DNA of 64,000 nt from Haliscomenobacter sp. (GCF_016718685.1 NZ_JADKCX010000029.1:1-64000); one strand, 5' to 3'. Counted from the first letter of the stretch, positions 31,847 through 41,390 are shown. Program-made: numbers and translations. The notes: generated by a model not told the origin, from the letters alone.

Positions 31847-33141
31847 ATGAATTACTCCTTTTTTATTGCCAAAAAAGTAGCTGCCGAGGGAGAGCAGTCT
31901 TTCGCGCGGGTGATCATCCGTATCGCAGTTATTGCCATAGCCTTGAGCATCACGGTGATGATCTGTGCTACCGCTTTGGTAACGGGGTTTAAGCGCGAGA
32001 TCAGTAGCAAAATTTTTGGCTTTTGGGGGCACATTCACATCACCAATGCCAGTGTGTACGAAAACCTGCTGGAGGAATCCTGGTTGGATAAAAACCAGGC
32101 CTTTTATCCCCATTTGGATACCATTACTCGGGTATCTTACGTCGAAAATCAAAAAATTTTAGGGCGAGAAGTCAAACGGGTCAAACACACCAATGGCGGG
32201 GTTCGACACATCCAGGTTTATGCATTTAAGGGGGGAATCATTAAAGCAAAGGATGAAATAGAGGGCATTTTTCTGAAAGGGGTGGGTAAAGATTTTGATT
32301 GGCAATTTTTGAGCCAATATTTGGTGGAAGGCCGGGCGATTCAAATGGAAGACACGGTTGCTTCCAACGAAATCCTGATTTCGCGCACCACTTCCAACCG
32401 CCTTAAAGTGGCGGTGGGGATGTATTCATCGTGCATTTTGTACAAAACGGAGAGCAACTCAAACGCAGCTTTAAAATTTGTGGCATTTACAAAACGGGTC
32501 TGGAAGAATACGATCGGCAATTTGCGCTGGTCGACATTCGTAAAATTCAGCAATTATTGGGCTGGAAAGAAGACCAGGTAGCTGGATTTGAGGTGTTTCT
32601 CGACGACATCAACGACCTCAAGCCGCTTTCCGAAGACATTTATTACAACCATATCCCCAATGAGTTGTACGCAGAAACCATCCGCCAAAAATTCCCCGGT
32701 ATTTTTAATTGGCTGGATTTGCAAAACATCAACGAAGTGGTCATCCTGAGTTTGATGGTGATTGTAGCCATCATCAACATGATCACCGCCCTGATGATCC
32801 TCATTTTTGAACGCACCAATATGATCGGGGTGCTTAAAAGTATGGGGGCGCGCAACTGGGGCATCCGCCGCATCTTTTTGTATTACGCCGCCTACATCAT
32901 CCTCAATGGATTGCTGTGGGGAAACATTCTTGGGGTTTCCCTCTGCATGTTGCAGAAATACTTCAAACTCATCCGGCTGGATGAAGAAAATTACTACTTG
33001 TCCTATGCGCCCATTTACCTCAATCCCTGGACGATTCTGGCGTTGAACGTGGGGACTTTGCTGGTTACGTTGCTGTTTTTAATCATTCCTTCCTATTTGG
33101 TGAGTCGGATTAATCCCGTAAAAGCCATTCGTTTTGATTAA
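31847..33141 (+). CDS. FtsX/LolE-like ABC transporter permease (one frameshift)
   Basis: About 431 residues. One N-terminal membrane helix (IIRIAVIAIALSITVMICAT), a MacB-like periplasmic domain, then three C-terminal helices (EVVILSLMVIVAIINMITAL; NMIGVLKSMGARNWGIRRIF; ILALNVGTLLVTLLFLIIPS) ending in VSRINPVKAIRFD. This layout is that of LolC/E-type lipoprotein-release permeases. The frame breaks near 32418; one more G in GTGGGGATG restores GDVFIVHFVQNGEQLKRSFK. The ATPase partner is not adjacent. Lipoprotein transport is likely by family, not proven here. Confidence 0.82.
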
Positions 33142-33285
33142 AAATAAGCCATCGTAAGTCAAGTTTTGTGCACCATGCTAAAATTAACAAAATAATTTTG
33201 AGGGCAACTTGCAAAAGTTTAAAATTAGTGTGAATCTTGTGATATCATTTTATTTTTATTGATTACAATAGATAATACGCTGTAT

Positions 33286-34104
33286 ATGAATTATTTTATT
33301 TTGCTCTTCAGTGGGAGCTTCTTTATACTGTTGAACACAACTCTTCCGGCACAAGCTCCTGGATATTTGGGCAAAAGATTGAGTCTTCACGCAGACTTAA
33401 TGGCTTTCCCGGCATTAGGAGGCCCTACTGCTGGTAACCGTGGAAGCGTATTTTATGGCGAAAATGGGGGCGGTTTTGCGTTCAATTGGAAGGCGGGTGC
33501 CAGCTTAGACTATGTGGTATCAAGGAAGAGACAAGTACGGTTGTTGCTGGATCTAATCAAAACTGGCATGAGTGAAACCTATTACACCCCTTCCAACAGT
33601 GCCCTTGTGGATGGCCAGAACGACAGCCACGATTTATTTTTTAACCTGAATGGCGTGTCGCTTGGGCTTGGTACCCGTGGCTATAACCTAAAAAAAGGTG
33701 CCTTGGCGCCTTTGGGCCCTTATGTCGGCTGGTCCCTGCGATACACCATGATTACAGGTGAAATTCTTGACAAACGCACCAACTATGCTTTTCGAGGGCC
33801 GCATGCTCCTCTGGGTCTCGATTTAAAAACCAACCGCTTCAGTTTGGGCTATTCCTTTGGCAGTACCCTGATCGTAGCTGATAACATTATTCTGGACTTT
33901 GGTGCAAACTTCAATGCGGATATTCCCATTGCCAATGAAGCGCTAAATGCCCTTAATTATGGAGATGAATTCCCTGCACCATTTGAGCCTAGTGGTGACT
34001 ATGTCAAAGACAACAACAGACGCTACGACAAGGATGTGGCTTTTCGGGTCTTTAAACAGTCTTTGTTCTTTTTTCACGTCGGAGCTGGATTTTTGATCCA
34101 TTAG
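33286..34104 (+). CDS. Outer-membrane beta-barrel-like secreted protein, function unknown
   Basis: 272 residues from ATG 33286, which gives a signal peptide (MNYFILLFSGSFFILLNTTL). Alternating hydrophobic strands (GFAFNWKAGASLDYVVSRKR; GPYVGWSLRYTMITGEI; LGYSFGSTLIVADNIILDFG) and a C-terminal aromatic end (FFFHVGAGFLIH) suggest an eight- to ten-strand barrel. No family name can be given. It is followed by a lipoprotein gene and a M48 protease gene on the same strand, possibly one unit. Confidence 0.65.
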   Translation: MNYFILLFSGSFFILLNTTLPAQAPGYLGKRLSLHADLMAFPALGGPTAGNRGSVFYGENGGGFAFNWKAGASLDYVVSRKRQVRLLLDLIKTGMSETYYTPSNSALVDGQNDSHDLFFNLNGVSLGLGTRGYNLKKGALAPLGPYVGWSLRYTMITGEILDKRTNYAFRGPHAPLGLDLKTNRFSLGYSFGSTLIVADNIILDFGANFNADIPIANEALNALNYGDEFPAPFEPSGDYVKDNNRRYDKDVAFRVFKQSLFFFHVGAGFLIH

Positions 34105-34150
34105 AGGCTTTTTGGGGGGCGAAGGGCCTTTTGCGAAAGAGGACGAAAAA

Positions 34151-34170
34151 GGGGGGGGGGGGGGGGGGGG
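34151..34170 (+). repeat. G20 homopolymer tract upstream of a lipoprotein gene
   Basis: Twenty consecutive G, ending 46 bp before the ATG at 34217. It may be a slippage tract that tunes transcription, or a sequencing or assembly artefact. Confidence 0.9.
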
Positions 34171-34216
34171 ATGGGCCTCAGCCCGAACAAACAACAAGCC
34201 TTAAACCCAAAACAAG

Positions 34217-35092
34217 ATGAAATTAACTTTCTATCCCATATTGATGCTCGCCTGCCTGTTTTTTTGCGCTGGCTGTACCGCATACGAAACGCAATATGAA
34301 GGGCCATATACGGATGGTGGCAATGTCAATACTTCCGTCAATTATGAAATTCTGTTTGTGGAAAACGGCGTATTGAAGTTCGCCACCCCAAATTTGAACA
34401 AGGTCAAAACCTTGTCCGCGGGTGCTAACATTACCAAAGCCAGCATCAATTACCGTCATGACCGAATTGCATTCAAAACGGCTACCGGAAATATCATCGT
34501 GACGGATACCGCATTGAGTACAATGATCATTCTACCCAATACCTCCGGCGTACTTTGGTTTGATTGGCATGCCAACAACCAAACATTATACATGCTCAAT
34601 GCGAACAGTACCCTTTCTTTTTATGGCCCGGCTATAACGGTGGCGACTACCAATTTGCGGACTGGGTTGCCAGGTTATTTCACCAACGATTTGGGAATAA
34701 AAACTGTAGCGATTACGCCTGCGGGTACCGTTGTTTTTGGAGTTGGACTGGATCAGTCTATTGGGCCGGAAAGTGGGGTTTGGGTGCGAAAAACGGATGG
34801 AAGAAGTACCCGGCTGCGCACGGATTATGACGCCCCGACCCACATTCGCCTCAATGCTGAGGGTAATCTTGGTACCGTAATTCTAAAAACGGGGTCTTCG
34901 GAGTGGGGTTTTCTGAGCCTCACGCCTAATGATGAATTTTTGACCCGGGAAAGTCGGTCAACATTAATTGCACCTTCTTCTTCCATTGAGGAAGAAGTTG
35001 TTGGCTGGGATATCCTGCTCCAAGAATTGTATTTGCGTAAAAACCAGCGACGACTTAAATTGTCTGGCTTTGTGTCCGACCTCGATTGGTAA
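34217..35092 (+). CDS. Lipoprotein, propeller-like, function unknown
   Basis: 291 residues. The lipobox is FFCAGC with Cys20. The mature part has repeated strands (ILFVENGVLKFATPN; INYRHDRIAFKTATGNIIVT; GVLWFDWHANNQTLYML), consistent with a TolB/WD-like beta-propeller. No enzyme motif is seen. The G20 tract lies just upstream. The M48 protease gene starts 28 bp after its stop, so they are likely co-transcribed. Confidence 0.7.
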   Translation: MKLTFYPILMLACLFFCAGCTAYETQYEGPYTDGGNVNTSVNYEILFVENGVLKFATPNLNKVKTLSAGANITKASINYRHDRIAFKTATGNIIVTDTALSTMIILPNTSGVLWFDWHANNQTLYMLNANSTLSFYGPAITVATTNLRTGLPGYFTNDLGIKTVAITPAGTVVFGVGLDQSIGPESGVWVRKTDGRSTRLRTDYDAPTHIRLNAEGNLGTVILKTGSSEWGFLSLTPNDEFLTRESRSTLIAPSSSIEEEVVGWDILLQELYLRKNQRRLKLSGFVSDLDW

Positions 35093-35120
35093 TCAATTCC
35101 TCATTCACGACTCATTTTTA

Positions 35121-37346
35121 ATGAAAAAGCTGATTCTCTTTTTGATGACTTTTGGGGTTACCTTAGTAGTTGGAGCACAAGACTTCAACCATTACCAGCC
35201 CTTGCAATGCAGCGGGACCATACCGGCTGATTTTATTACCCCGTCGAGTAAAAAATACAAATCGGAAATAAAAAAAATAGCCAGCGCGGACTACAACACC
35301 CAGGAGAAAAAAGACCGTGAAAATTTTGCACTTGAGTCCAGTTTTGTACTCGATGACTTGTTGCAAAGTGGGATTGTTTTGTTTAATGACCCGGTTACGT
35401 TGTACTTAAACGAAGTATGTGGACAGTTGACCAAGTGGACTCCGCCCAACAAACCCATTCGGGTGTATGCATTGCGTTCAACGGCCGTAAATGCGTTCGC
35501 CACCGAGCAAGGAGCCATATTTGTAACCCTGGGTTTGTTGGCTCAGCTGGAAAATGAAGCCCAACTGGCCTACATTATTGCCCATGAAATTATCCATGTG
35601 CTGGAAGGGCATCCCATTGATTTGTTTTTAGAGGCACAATCCATTGAGCGCAACCCAACTCAACGTTCCGTGTTGGGCTCCACTACTTTTGACGATAAAA
35701 TTTTGGCCAAAAACCGCTACTCCAAGGAACTGGAAACCGCTGCAGATACCAAAGGCCTGGACCTGATGCTTAAAACGGATTACAGCACCGCCACCCTCAA
35801 CACCGTTTTTGATGTCCTTAAATATTCATACCTCCCATTTGACGAAGTTGCTTTTGAACGCTCCTTTTTTGAAACCGTAGATTTCAAATTTCCCGATGGC
35901 TATTGGCTCAATACCGTGAATGCCATTCAGGGTGAAGATGAATTTTCTGACGACACTAAAAGTGATCACCCGAATATCGGCCAACGCCGTTTGGCTCTTG
36001 CCCAAGCGTTGAAGAACAAAGCGGGGGCCGGCACCAAAAATTTTGTGCTTGCGGAAGAGCGCTTTTTTGCCGCGCAGAAAATGGCTCGATTTGAATTGCC
36101 ACTCTTGCATTTGCGGCATGGCGAGTTGTCTGATGCCATCTATACCGCTTATTTGCTGGAACGAGAAACCCCATCCCTGTACCTCCAAAAATGCCTGCTT
36201 AAGTCTTTGTACCTGCATGCCAAATACCTGAATGACGGAGATTACAGTTTTGAAGTGAAAATAGACAGCATTGAAGGGGAAATTCAGCGGGTATTTAAGT
36301 TTTTGCAAAGCCTGGACAAGAAAGAAGCCACCGTTTTTGCCTTGCAAAAAGCCTGGAAACTACACCAACAGCATCCTGAAGATCAGGAAACAAAACTTAT
36401 GCTCGACGATCTTTTTGTTGAGATGGCTCAGCATTTCAAAAATCTGGACTTTTTTCTGCTAAAAACCACGGCAATCGAACCCGAAAGCCCTAAAATAGAT
36501 ACCACGACGAACACAAGCAAAACCAAAATGCGCTCTAAATTTGACCGCATCAAAGAAAAACAACAACAGGAACCAGAAGTAAAAAAATCAAATTTCCTGA
36601 ACACTGCCTTTGACGAATTCATCAAGGATGCGGCCTTTAAAGCTGCTTTTGAACAGGGGCAAAAGGCTTACAACGAGAGAATAGCAGCGGAAGAAAACAT
36701 GGAGGACTGGAAAAAGAACCAGCGCAAAGAAAGCCTTCGAGGAGCCAATTTAGGGATTCCCAAGATCGTGGTGGTCAATCCTTTTTACCTTAAATTGAAT
36801 GAAAAAAAGGACAACCCTGTTTTGTACATCGATACGGAAAATGGCCAGAATTCGTTTCGAGGTTTGATGCAGGAGGTCGCCACTAAATCAGGCTTAAAAA
36901 CCGTATTTCTGGATGTCGAAAACCTTAAAGAAAGCCAAGCGGATCGTTTTAATGACATTCGCGACCTCAATGAATGGTTTTCTGAACAAGTCCAATTCAG
37001 CGACCTTTCCCTTACCCCGGGGATTCAACAAGAAAAAATCAATGGCATTGCCAGCAAATATGATACCGACTATTTTCTCTGGACTGGCGCCATTTCCTTG
37101 CTGCCCAAAGGACACAATGCCGTGCAGCCTCTTTTTGGTGGTTTGATTTTTTGGCCACAATTGCCCTGGGCCATTGCGAACGCCGTCAAACCCAAATACG
37201 ATCTATTGTATTTCGCTATCTTGTTTGATGTCAAAACGATGAAACGCAGGGTAATCAAGTTTGAATACTTTAGGTATAGCGATTTTACTTCGGTGGTAAA
37301 AGCGCATGGTTACGATGCTTTTTTGCAAATTAAGCAAAAAGATTAG
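35121..37346 (+). CDS. M48-family zinc metalloprotease, secreted
   Basis: 741 residues from ATG 35121, chosen because a signal peptide starts there (MKKLILFLMTFGVTLVVGAQ). The zinc site is HEIIH at 155-159 in AYIIAHEIIHVLEGH; the third ligand is likely the Glu in ELETAADTKGLDLML, the M48 pattern. The catalytic domain covers about 60-330. The remaining 400 residues are helical and then a mixed domain of unknown role. M48 enzymes such as BepA and LoiP work in outer-membrane quality control, which would fit a periplasmic location (inference). Another HEXXH protein is encoded 24 bp downstream. Confidence 0.88.
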   Translation: MKKLILFLMTFGVTLVVGAQDFNHYQPLQCSGTIPADFITPSSKKYKSEIKKIASADYNTQEKKDRENFALESSFVLDDLLQSGIVLFNDPVTLYLNEVCGQLTKWTPPNKPIRVYALRSTAVNAFATEQGAIFVTLGLLAQLENEAQLAYIIAHEIIHVLEGHPIDLFLEAQSIERNPTQRSVLGSTTFDDKILAKNRYSKELETAADTKGLDLMLKTDYSTATLNTVFDVLKYSYLPFDEVAFERSFFETVDFKFPDGYWLNTVNAIQGEDEFSDDTKSDHPNIGQRRLALAQALKNKAGAGTKNFVLAEERFFAAQKMARFELPLLHLRHGELSDAIYTAYLLERETPSLYLQKCLLKSLYLHAKYLNDGDYSFEVKIDSIEGEIQRVFKFLQSLDKKEATVFALQKAWKLHQQHPEDQETKLMLDDLFVEMAQHFKNLDFFLLKTTAIEPESPKIDTTTNTSKTKMRSKFDRIKEKQQQEPEVKKSNFLNTAFDEFIKDAAFKAAFEQGQKAYNERIAAEENMEDWKKNQRKESLRGANLGIPKIVVVNPFYLKLNEKKDNPVLYIDTENGQNSFRGLMQEVATKSGLKTVFLDVENLKESQADRFNDIRDLNEWFSEQVQFSDLSLTPGIQQEKINGIASKYDTDYFLWTGAISLLPKGHNAVQPLFGGLIFWPQLPWAIANAVKPKYDLLYFAILFDVKTMKRRVIKFEYFRYSDFTSVVKAHGYDAFLQIKQKD

Positions 37347-37358
37347 TGAGCAGGGAGT

Positions 37359-37370
37359 TATTTTTGGCGC
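37359..37370 (+). promoter_or_regulatory. -7-like box TATTTTTG, 4 nt before a start codon
   Basis: TATTTTTG at 37359-37366 matches TAnnTTTG; ATG follows at 37371. It sits in the 24-bp gap after the M48 gene, so it may give a second, leaderless transcript. Confidence 0.35.
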
Positions 37371-38045
37371 ATGAATTTGAAAATCCATTTTAAAACCAGG
37401 GCTTTTTATGTCCTGCACTTGTATTGGATTGCTTTTACGTATCCCCAACGCATCCGGCGTTTTTTTAGGTGGAATACCCTCTACAAACCCTGGGAAGCTT
37501 GCTTTTTTTTGTTGGATTTATTCCTGGTATTGGACCTGTATGAAATATTGGCGAACGCACTAAAACGCAGTACCCGCCCCCTCTATGATTCCGAAAAATT
37601 CCTGGCGCGACTGGTTTTTGGCAATGCCATTCCGCTTGATTTGGTGCGCATCGATGAATCTGCCCGCATTGGTACCCGGTTTACAGGTATTGTATACGTT
37701 TCTGGTTTCACCATCAACAGTTGGGGGGCTTTCTCGGATGCTATTCTCATCCATGAGTTGGTACATGTATGGCAATACTATCAGCAAGGAGCGGCTTACA
37801 TTCCGCGGGCTTTGCAGGCTCAGCGCAGTGCGATGGGATACAATTACGGTGGTTTGCAGGCGCTAAGGTGCGCTACTCATATTTCCGAATTCAACCTCGA
37901 GCAACAAGGTGATCTGGTGATGGATTATTTCCTGTTGATGCAAGACAAATCAGCTTCCTGGGCACCCGAAGCCAGGGCTGCAGATCTCGTGTTGTACGAA
38001 ACATTTATCGATCAGATACGAAATGAAACATTAAACCGTTTTTGA
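37371..38045 (+). CDS. Putative HEXXH metalloprotease or zinc-binding protein
   Basis: 224 residues. HELVH at 128-132 within AILIHELVHVWQYYQQG is a plausible zinc motif, similar to DUF4157-type proteins where HExxHVxQ is usual. A hydrophobic segment at about 44-62 (CFFLLDLFLVLDLYEILAN) may be a membrane helix or a buried helix. A third ligand is not certain. It follows the M48 protease gene closely. The substrate is unknown. Confidence 0.6.
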   Translation: MNLKIHFKTRAFYVLHLYWIAFTYPQRIRRFFRWNTLYKPWEACFFLLDLFLVLDLYEILANALKRSTRPLYDSEKFLARLVFGNAIPLDLVRIDESARIGTRFTGIVYVSGFTINSWGAFSDAILIHELVHVWQYYQQGAAYIPRALQAQRSAMGYNYGGLQALRCATHISEFNLEQQGDLVMDYFLLMQDKSASWAPEARAADLVLYETFIDQIRNETLNRF

Positions 38046-38080
38046 GGCTGATTTAGTCCAGTACTTAAGCACAGATTTGT

Positions 38081-38088
38081 TAAGTTTG
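38081..38088 (+). promoter_or_regulatory. Probable -7 box for the corA-like gene
   Basis: TAAGTTTG matches TAnnTTTG and lies 81 nt before the ATG at 38170. No clear -33 element at the expected spacing. Confidence 0.35.
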
Positions 38089-38169
38089 CGGGCGAATTGA
38101 GGAGTCGGAACGATTGACTGCCGGAACAAGTCCAATTGTTCAACTTCTGGAACCCAAACGCCAAACGTT

Positions 38170-39117
38170 ATGGTCAGATATTACCTCAAAGTGGATGGTC
38201 GATTGAAGGAACTAGAGCAACCCGAGCCGGGCTGTTGGGTCAATATTACCCCCCCCTTCATTCAGGAAGAATTGGAAGAAGTAGCCCAAACCTTTGATAC
38301 CCCTCTGGACTTTTTGACCGACTCATTGGACATTGACGAACGTTCCCGCTACGAAATTGAAGACGAAGCCCGTTTCATCCTCGTCAACACCCCGGTGCTC
38401 AATCCGACCGAGGAAGAAAACGACGCCATCTACATCACCGTTCCGATTGGCATCATCCTCGCCGATGACCACGTGATTACCATTACTTCCATTGAAAATC
38501 CGGTATTGCAGCGTTTTTTGGACGACAAAGTGAAAAATTTTGACCCTGCCGAATCCATTCAATTTGTGCTCCAGATTTTGGAGCACAATGTCTACCGTTT
38601 TTTGACTTGCCTGAAAAAACTCGATCTAAAACGCAACTTGATCGAACAGGAATTGTACCATTCCAGCCGAAACCGCGAGTTGAAACAGCTGCTGAGTATC
38701 GAAAAAAGTTTAGTCTATTTTGTGAACTCACTCAGTGCCAATGACCTTTTGAGCTTGAAGATGAAGCGGACAGATTTTCTGGGCATCCGTGAAGATGAAG
38801 AAAAATTTGACCTATTTGAAGGCATCATTATTGACAATGGTCAGGCGCTGGAGATGTCCAATGTATACAGCAACATCTTAAGTGGTACGATGGATACCTA
38901 CGCATCCATCATTTCCAATAACATGAACGTTACCATTCATCGACTGACCCTGGTGACCATTTTCCTGGCAGTGCCTACCTTGATTGCCAGTTTCTTTGGA
39001 ATGAATGTACCCTTACCTTTTCAAACCAGCGGATTTGCGGTGTATTTTATCATCGTATTGGCCTTGGTCATCAGTTTATTACTCGCCTGGTATTTTCAAA
39101 AAAAGCGCCTGTTTTGA
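38170..39117 (+). CDS. corA: CorA-family magnesium/divalent metal transporter
   Basis: 315 residues. A long acidic N-terminal cytoplasmic domain is followed by two C-terminal membrane helices (LVTIFLAVPTLIASFFGMN and GFAVYFIIVLALVISLLLAW). The defining GMN motif is present near residue 276 (FFGMNVPLP). It forms a pentameric channel for Mg2+ or related metals. The ending YFQKKRLF is a typical basic tail. No neighbour suggests a dedicated pathway. The frame is intact. Confidence 0.95.
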   Translation: MVRYYLKVDGRLKELEQPEPGCWVNITPPFIQEELEEVAQTFDTPLDFLTDSLDIDERSRYEIEDEARFILVNTPVLNPTEEENDAIYITVPIGIILADDHVITITSIENPVLQRFLDDKVKNFDPAESIQFVLQILEHNVYRFLTCLKKLDLKRNLIEQELYHSSRNRELKQLLSIEKSLVYFVNSLSANDLLSLKMKRTDFLGIREDEEKFDLFEGIIIDNGQALEMSNVYSNILSGTMDTYASIISNNMNVTIHRLTLVTIFLAVPTLIASFFGMNVPLPFQTSGFAVYFIIVLALVISLLLAWYFQKKRLF

Positions 39118-39130
39118 ACGCTCCTTCCAA

Positions 39131-39239
39131 TTGAGTTTTCCACATTCTTTTTGAGTTATCCACATGTGGATAACTTTATCGCCTTTGCATTGTGTTGATT
39201 TTTAGGTTTTTGTGAAAGTTTTCCACTTGTTGTGAATAA
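39131..39239. other. DnaA-box cluster with 18-bp palindrome (oriC-like)
   Basis: TTATCCACATGTGGATAA at 39156-39173 is a perfect palindrome of two abutting DnaA boxes. TTTTCCACA lies at 39136-39144, exactly 20 bp upstream within a direct repeat TTGAGTTWTCCACAT (39131-39145 and 39151-39165). Weaker boxes are at 39219-39227 (TTTTCCACT) and 39231-39239 (TGTGAATAA). An AT-rich stretch follows at about 39395-39460. This is the form of a replication origin or a DnaA-titration site; the neighbours (corA, ompA) do not decide. Confidence 0.5.
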
Positions 39240-39566
39240 CTATTTGTTACAAGTAATTTCTCTAGACGTTAATTTTATGCAGGCATTAAAAGGAACATAC
39301 ACAATCTAGTTGAAGATACAGGGATTACAAAGATCCCTCTTTGTTGCTTACTGGTACTGGGGTGAACCGTCTTATTGGGGTTCACCTTTTTTTTGTTCGT
39401 ATTTATATTTTTATCCCAGCTTAATACCATAATTCTTAAAAATTCGTTAAAAAAAGCATACTTTTCCCAGCAAACTCCGTACCCACAGTTGCGAGTTAAA
39501 TCAATAGTCTTCCAGGTTTACTTCAGTTAATTATTAATTTCGGGAGGTTTATGCGAACCCGCGAAA
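39240..39566 (+). other. Gene-free stretch after the DnaA boxes
   Basis: No coding frame is credible. It contains small hairpins (GGGAT/ATCCC at 39321-39337), the terminator at 39361-39394 and an AT-rich zone. A short RNA ending at that terminator is possible; TAATTTTA near 39270 is a weak -7-like match. Confidence 0.35.
39361..39394 (+). terminator. Intrinsic terminator
   Basis: GGTGAACC (39361-39368) pairs with GGTTCACC (39379-39386), followed by eight T (39387-39394). It is 244 bp after the corA stop, so it ends either a long corA tail or a separate short RNA. Confidence 0.85.
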
Positions 39567-41390
39567 ATGAGAGAAAGCATGAGAAACTACACCATTGCTT
39601 TACTGTGTTGTATTTTGCCCATTTGGCTCACAGCACAAGTAAGGTGGGAAACTGGATTGGTATTAGGAGGCGCGGGGTACCAGGGTGATCTTAATCCTGA
39701 GGTTTATCCTTTATTGAATGAAGTGAATCCGGCGTATGGTGGTTTTTTTCGCTATTATTTGACCCCTTCTTTTTCCTTTCGATTAATTGGGATGAGTGCT
39801 CAACTGAGCGGAAGTGATCTGAATTTCCCGGCTGAGGCACCTCATCGTTCCCGTGATTTTTCTTTTCGCACCCAGGTCAGTGAATTCAACTTTACCTTTG
39901 ATTGGGACCCTTTTGGCAAATCTCATTATCCGGAGAGCAAATACCGTTACCGCCCCAGAATCACGCCTTATTTTTTTGCTGGACTGGGTTTTGCCTCTTT
40001 TAAACCCAAAACAGATTACAAAGTCGACTTCAAGGTTGACGAAAACATCGCACCGCCTATTGTAGCCGATGAAAAAAACAGCCGTTCCGTACAATTACCG
40101 GTCGTTCCTTTTGGTGGAGGTTTGCGCTTCGATTTGAGCAAGACCACAACGCTGGCTTTGGAGGGAGGCTTACGCTTTGCCGACAGCGATTATCTGGACG
40201 GAATCAGCGCAACGGGGAACCCACAACGACGAGATTGGTATGCAGTTGCAGGAATAAATCTGATTGTTCGTATGGGGGTACGTGACAGTGATGGAGATGG
40301 ATTTGTGGACAAAATTGATGCTTGTCCACGGCTGAAAGGAGTTGAATCAGGACGAGGTTGTCCAGATTCGGATGGTGATGGTGTTGAAGACGCTGAAGAT
40401 GCCTGTCCGGAAGAAAAGGGAACCTTCATTAGTGGCGGCTGTCCTGATACCGACCGTGACGGGTTTATGGATACTGCCGACAAATGCCCCCAAGACTCGG
40501 GTATTGTAGAAACCGAAGGTTGCCCAGACCGCGACAACGACTGCATTGCTGACATCGATGATGCCTGTCCAGATGTTGCGGGTTTACCCAATTTAGGCGG
40601 CTGTCCGGATACCGATTGGGATGGGGTGCCGGACAAGGATGACCCCTGCCCAGACGATAAAGGCTTACCTGGGTCCAATGGTTGCCCAGAGCCTGATACC
40701 GACTGTGACGGCCTCATTGACAAGTACGATCGCTGCCCGGAAGTGGCGGATACTACCAACCAGTACGGTTGCCCGGATACCGATAAGGATGGCCTGATTG
40801 ATCTGGATGACCGCTGTCCAGAGCAGGCTGGCCCTCTGGGTTTCAAAGGATGTCCCGATTCCGATGGTGATGGTTTGCCCGACCCCGATGACCGTTGCCC
40901 GGAGATAGCCGATACGACCAATCAGTATGGTTGCCCGGATACAGATAAAGATGGCCTCATTGACCTGGACGACCGTTGCCCCACATTGGCTGGTTTGCTC
41001 AGCAAATTGGGGTGTCCGGAGTTGCGCAAAGAGGATCAGGCTGTACTACTGCGCGCAAAGAAAGAAGTGCGATTTAAAACCGGAAGCGCCATTTTGCTGC
41101 CCAGCTCGAAAAAAATTCTGGATCAGGTGGCTGCGCTGATGAATCGTTATCCTGCTTATCAACTTGAGATACAGGGGCATACAGATAGCCAAGGCAAAGA
41201 GGACTTCAACCTGAGTCTTTCAAAAAAACGTGCCAAGTCATGCTACGATTACCTTCTTTTACGTTCTATCGACGCTAAACGAATAGAACATGAAGGTTTC
41301 GGTGAAACCAAACCCATCGCGAGCAATAAGACCCCCCAGGGGCGGGTCCAAAATCGTCGGGTTGAATTCGTGCTTGACGTAAAGCAGTAA
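39567..41390 (+). CDS. OmpA-like outer-membrane protein with nine calcium-binding TSP3 repeats
   Basis: 607 residues (an ATG at 39579 is equally possible). Signal peptide MRNYTIALLCCILPIWLTAQ. A DUF6089-like N-terminal barrel (about 25-235; VLGGAGYQGDLNPEVYPLL) is followed by nine thrombospondin type 3 repeats (DSDGDGFVDKIDACP and variants, about 245-485) and a C-terminal OmpA peptidoglycan-binding domain (EIQGHTDSQGKEDFNLSLSK; GRVQNRRVEFVL). It links outer membrane and cell wall. Repeats 6-7 and 8-9 are close copies of each other at the DNA level. The next gene is a paralogue of its N-terminal barrel and starts 32 bp later. Confidence 0.92.
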   Translation: MRESMRNYTIALLCCILPIWLTAQVRWETGLVLGGAGYQGDLNPEVYPLLNEVNPAYGGFFRYYLTPSFSFRLIGMSAQLSGSDLNFPAEAPHRSRDFSFRTQVSEFNFTFDWDPFGKSHYPESKYRYRPRITPYFFAGLGFASFKPKTDYKVDFKVDENIAPPIVADEKNSRSVQLPVVPFGGGLRFDLSKTTTLALEGGLRFADSDYLDGISATGNPQRRDWYAVAGINLIVRMGVRDSDGDGFVDKIDACPRLKGVESGRGCPDSDGDGVEDAEDACPEEKGTFISGGCPDTDRDGFMDTADKCPQDSGIVETEGCPDRDNDCIADIDDACPDVAGLPNLGGCPDTDWDGVPDKDDPCPDDKGLPGSNGCPEPDTDCDGLIDKYDRCPEVADTTNQYGCPDTDKDGLIDLDDRCPEQAGPLGFKGCPDSDGDGLPDPDDRCPEIADTTNQYGCPDTDKDGLIDLDDRCPTLAGLLSKLGCPELRKEDQAVLLRAKKEVRFKTGSAILLPSSKKILDQVAALMNRYPAYQLEIQGHTDSQGKEDFNLSLSKKRAKSCYDYLLLRSIDAKRIEHEGFGETKPIASNKTPQGRVQNRRVEFVLDVKQ

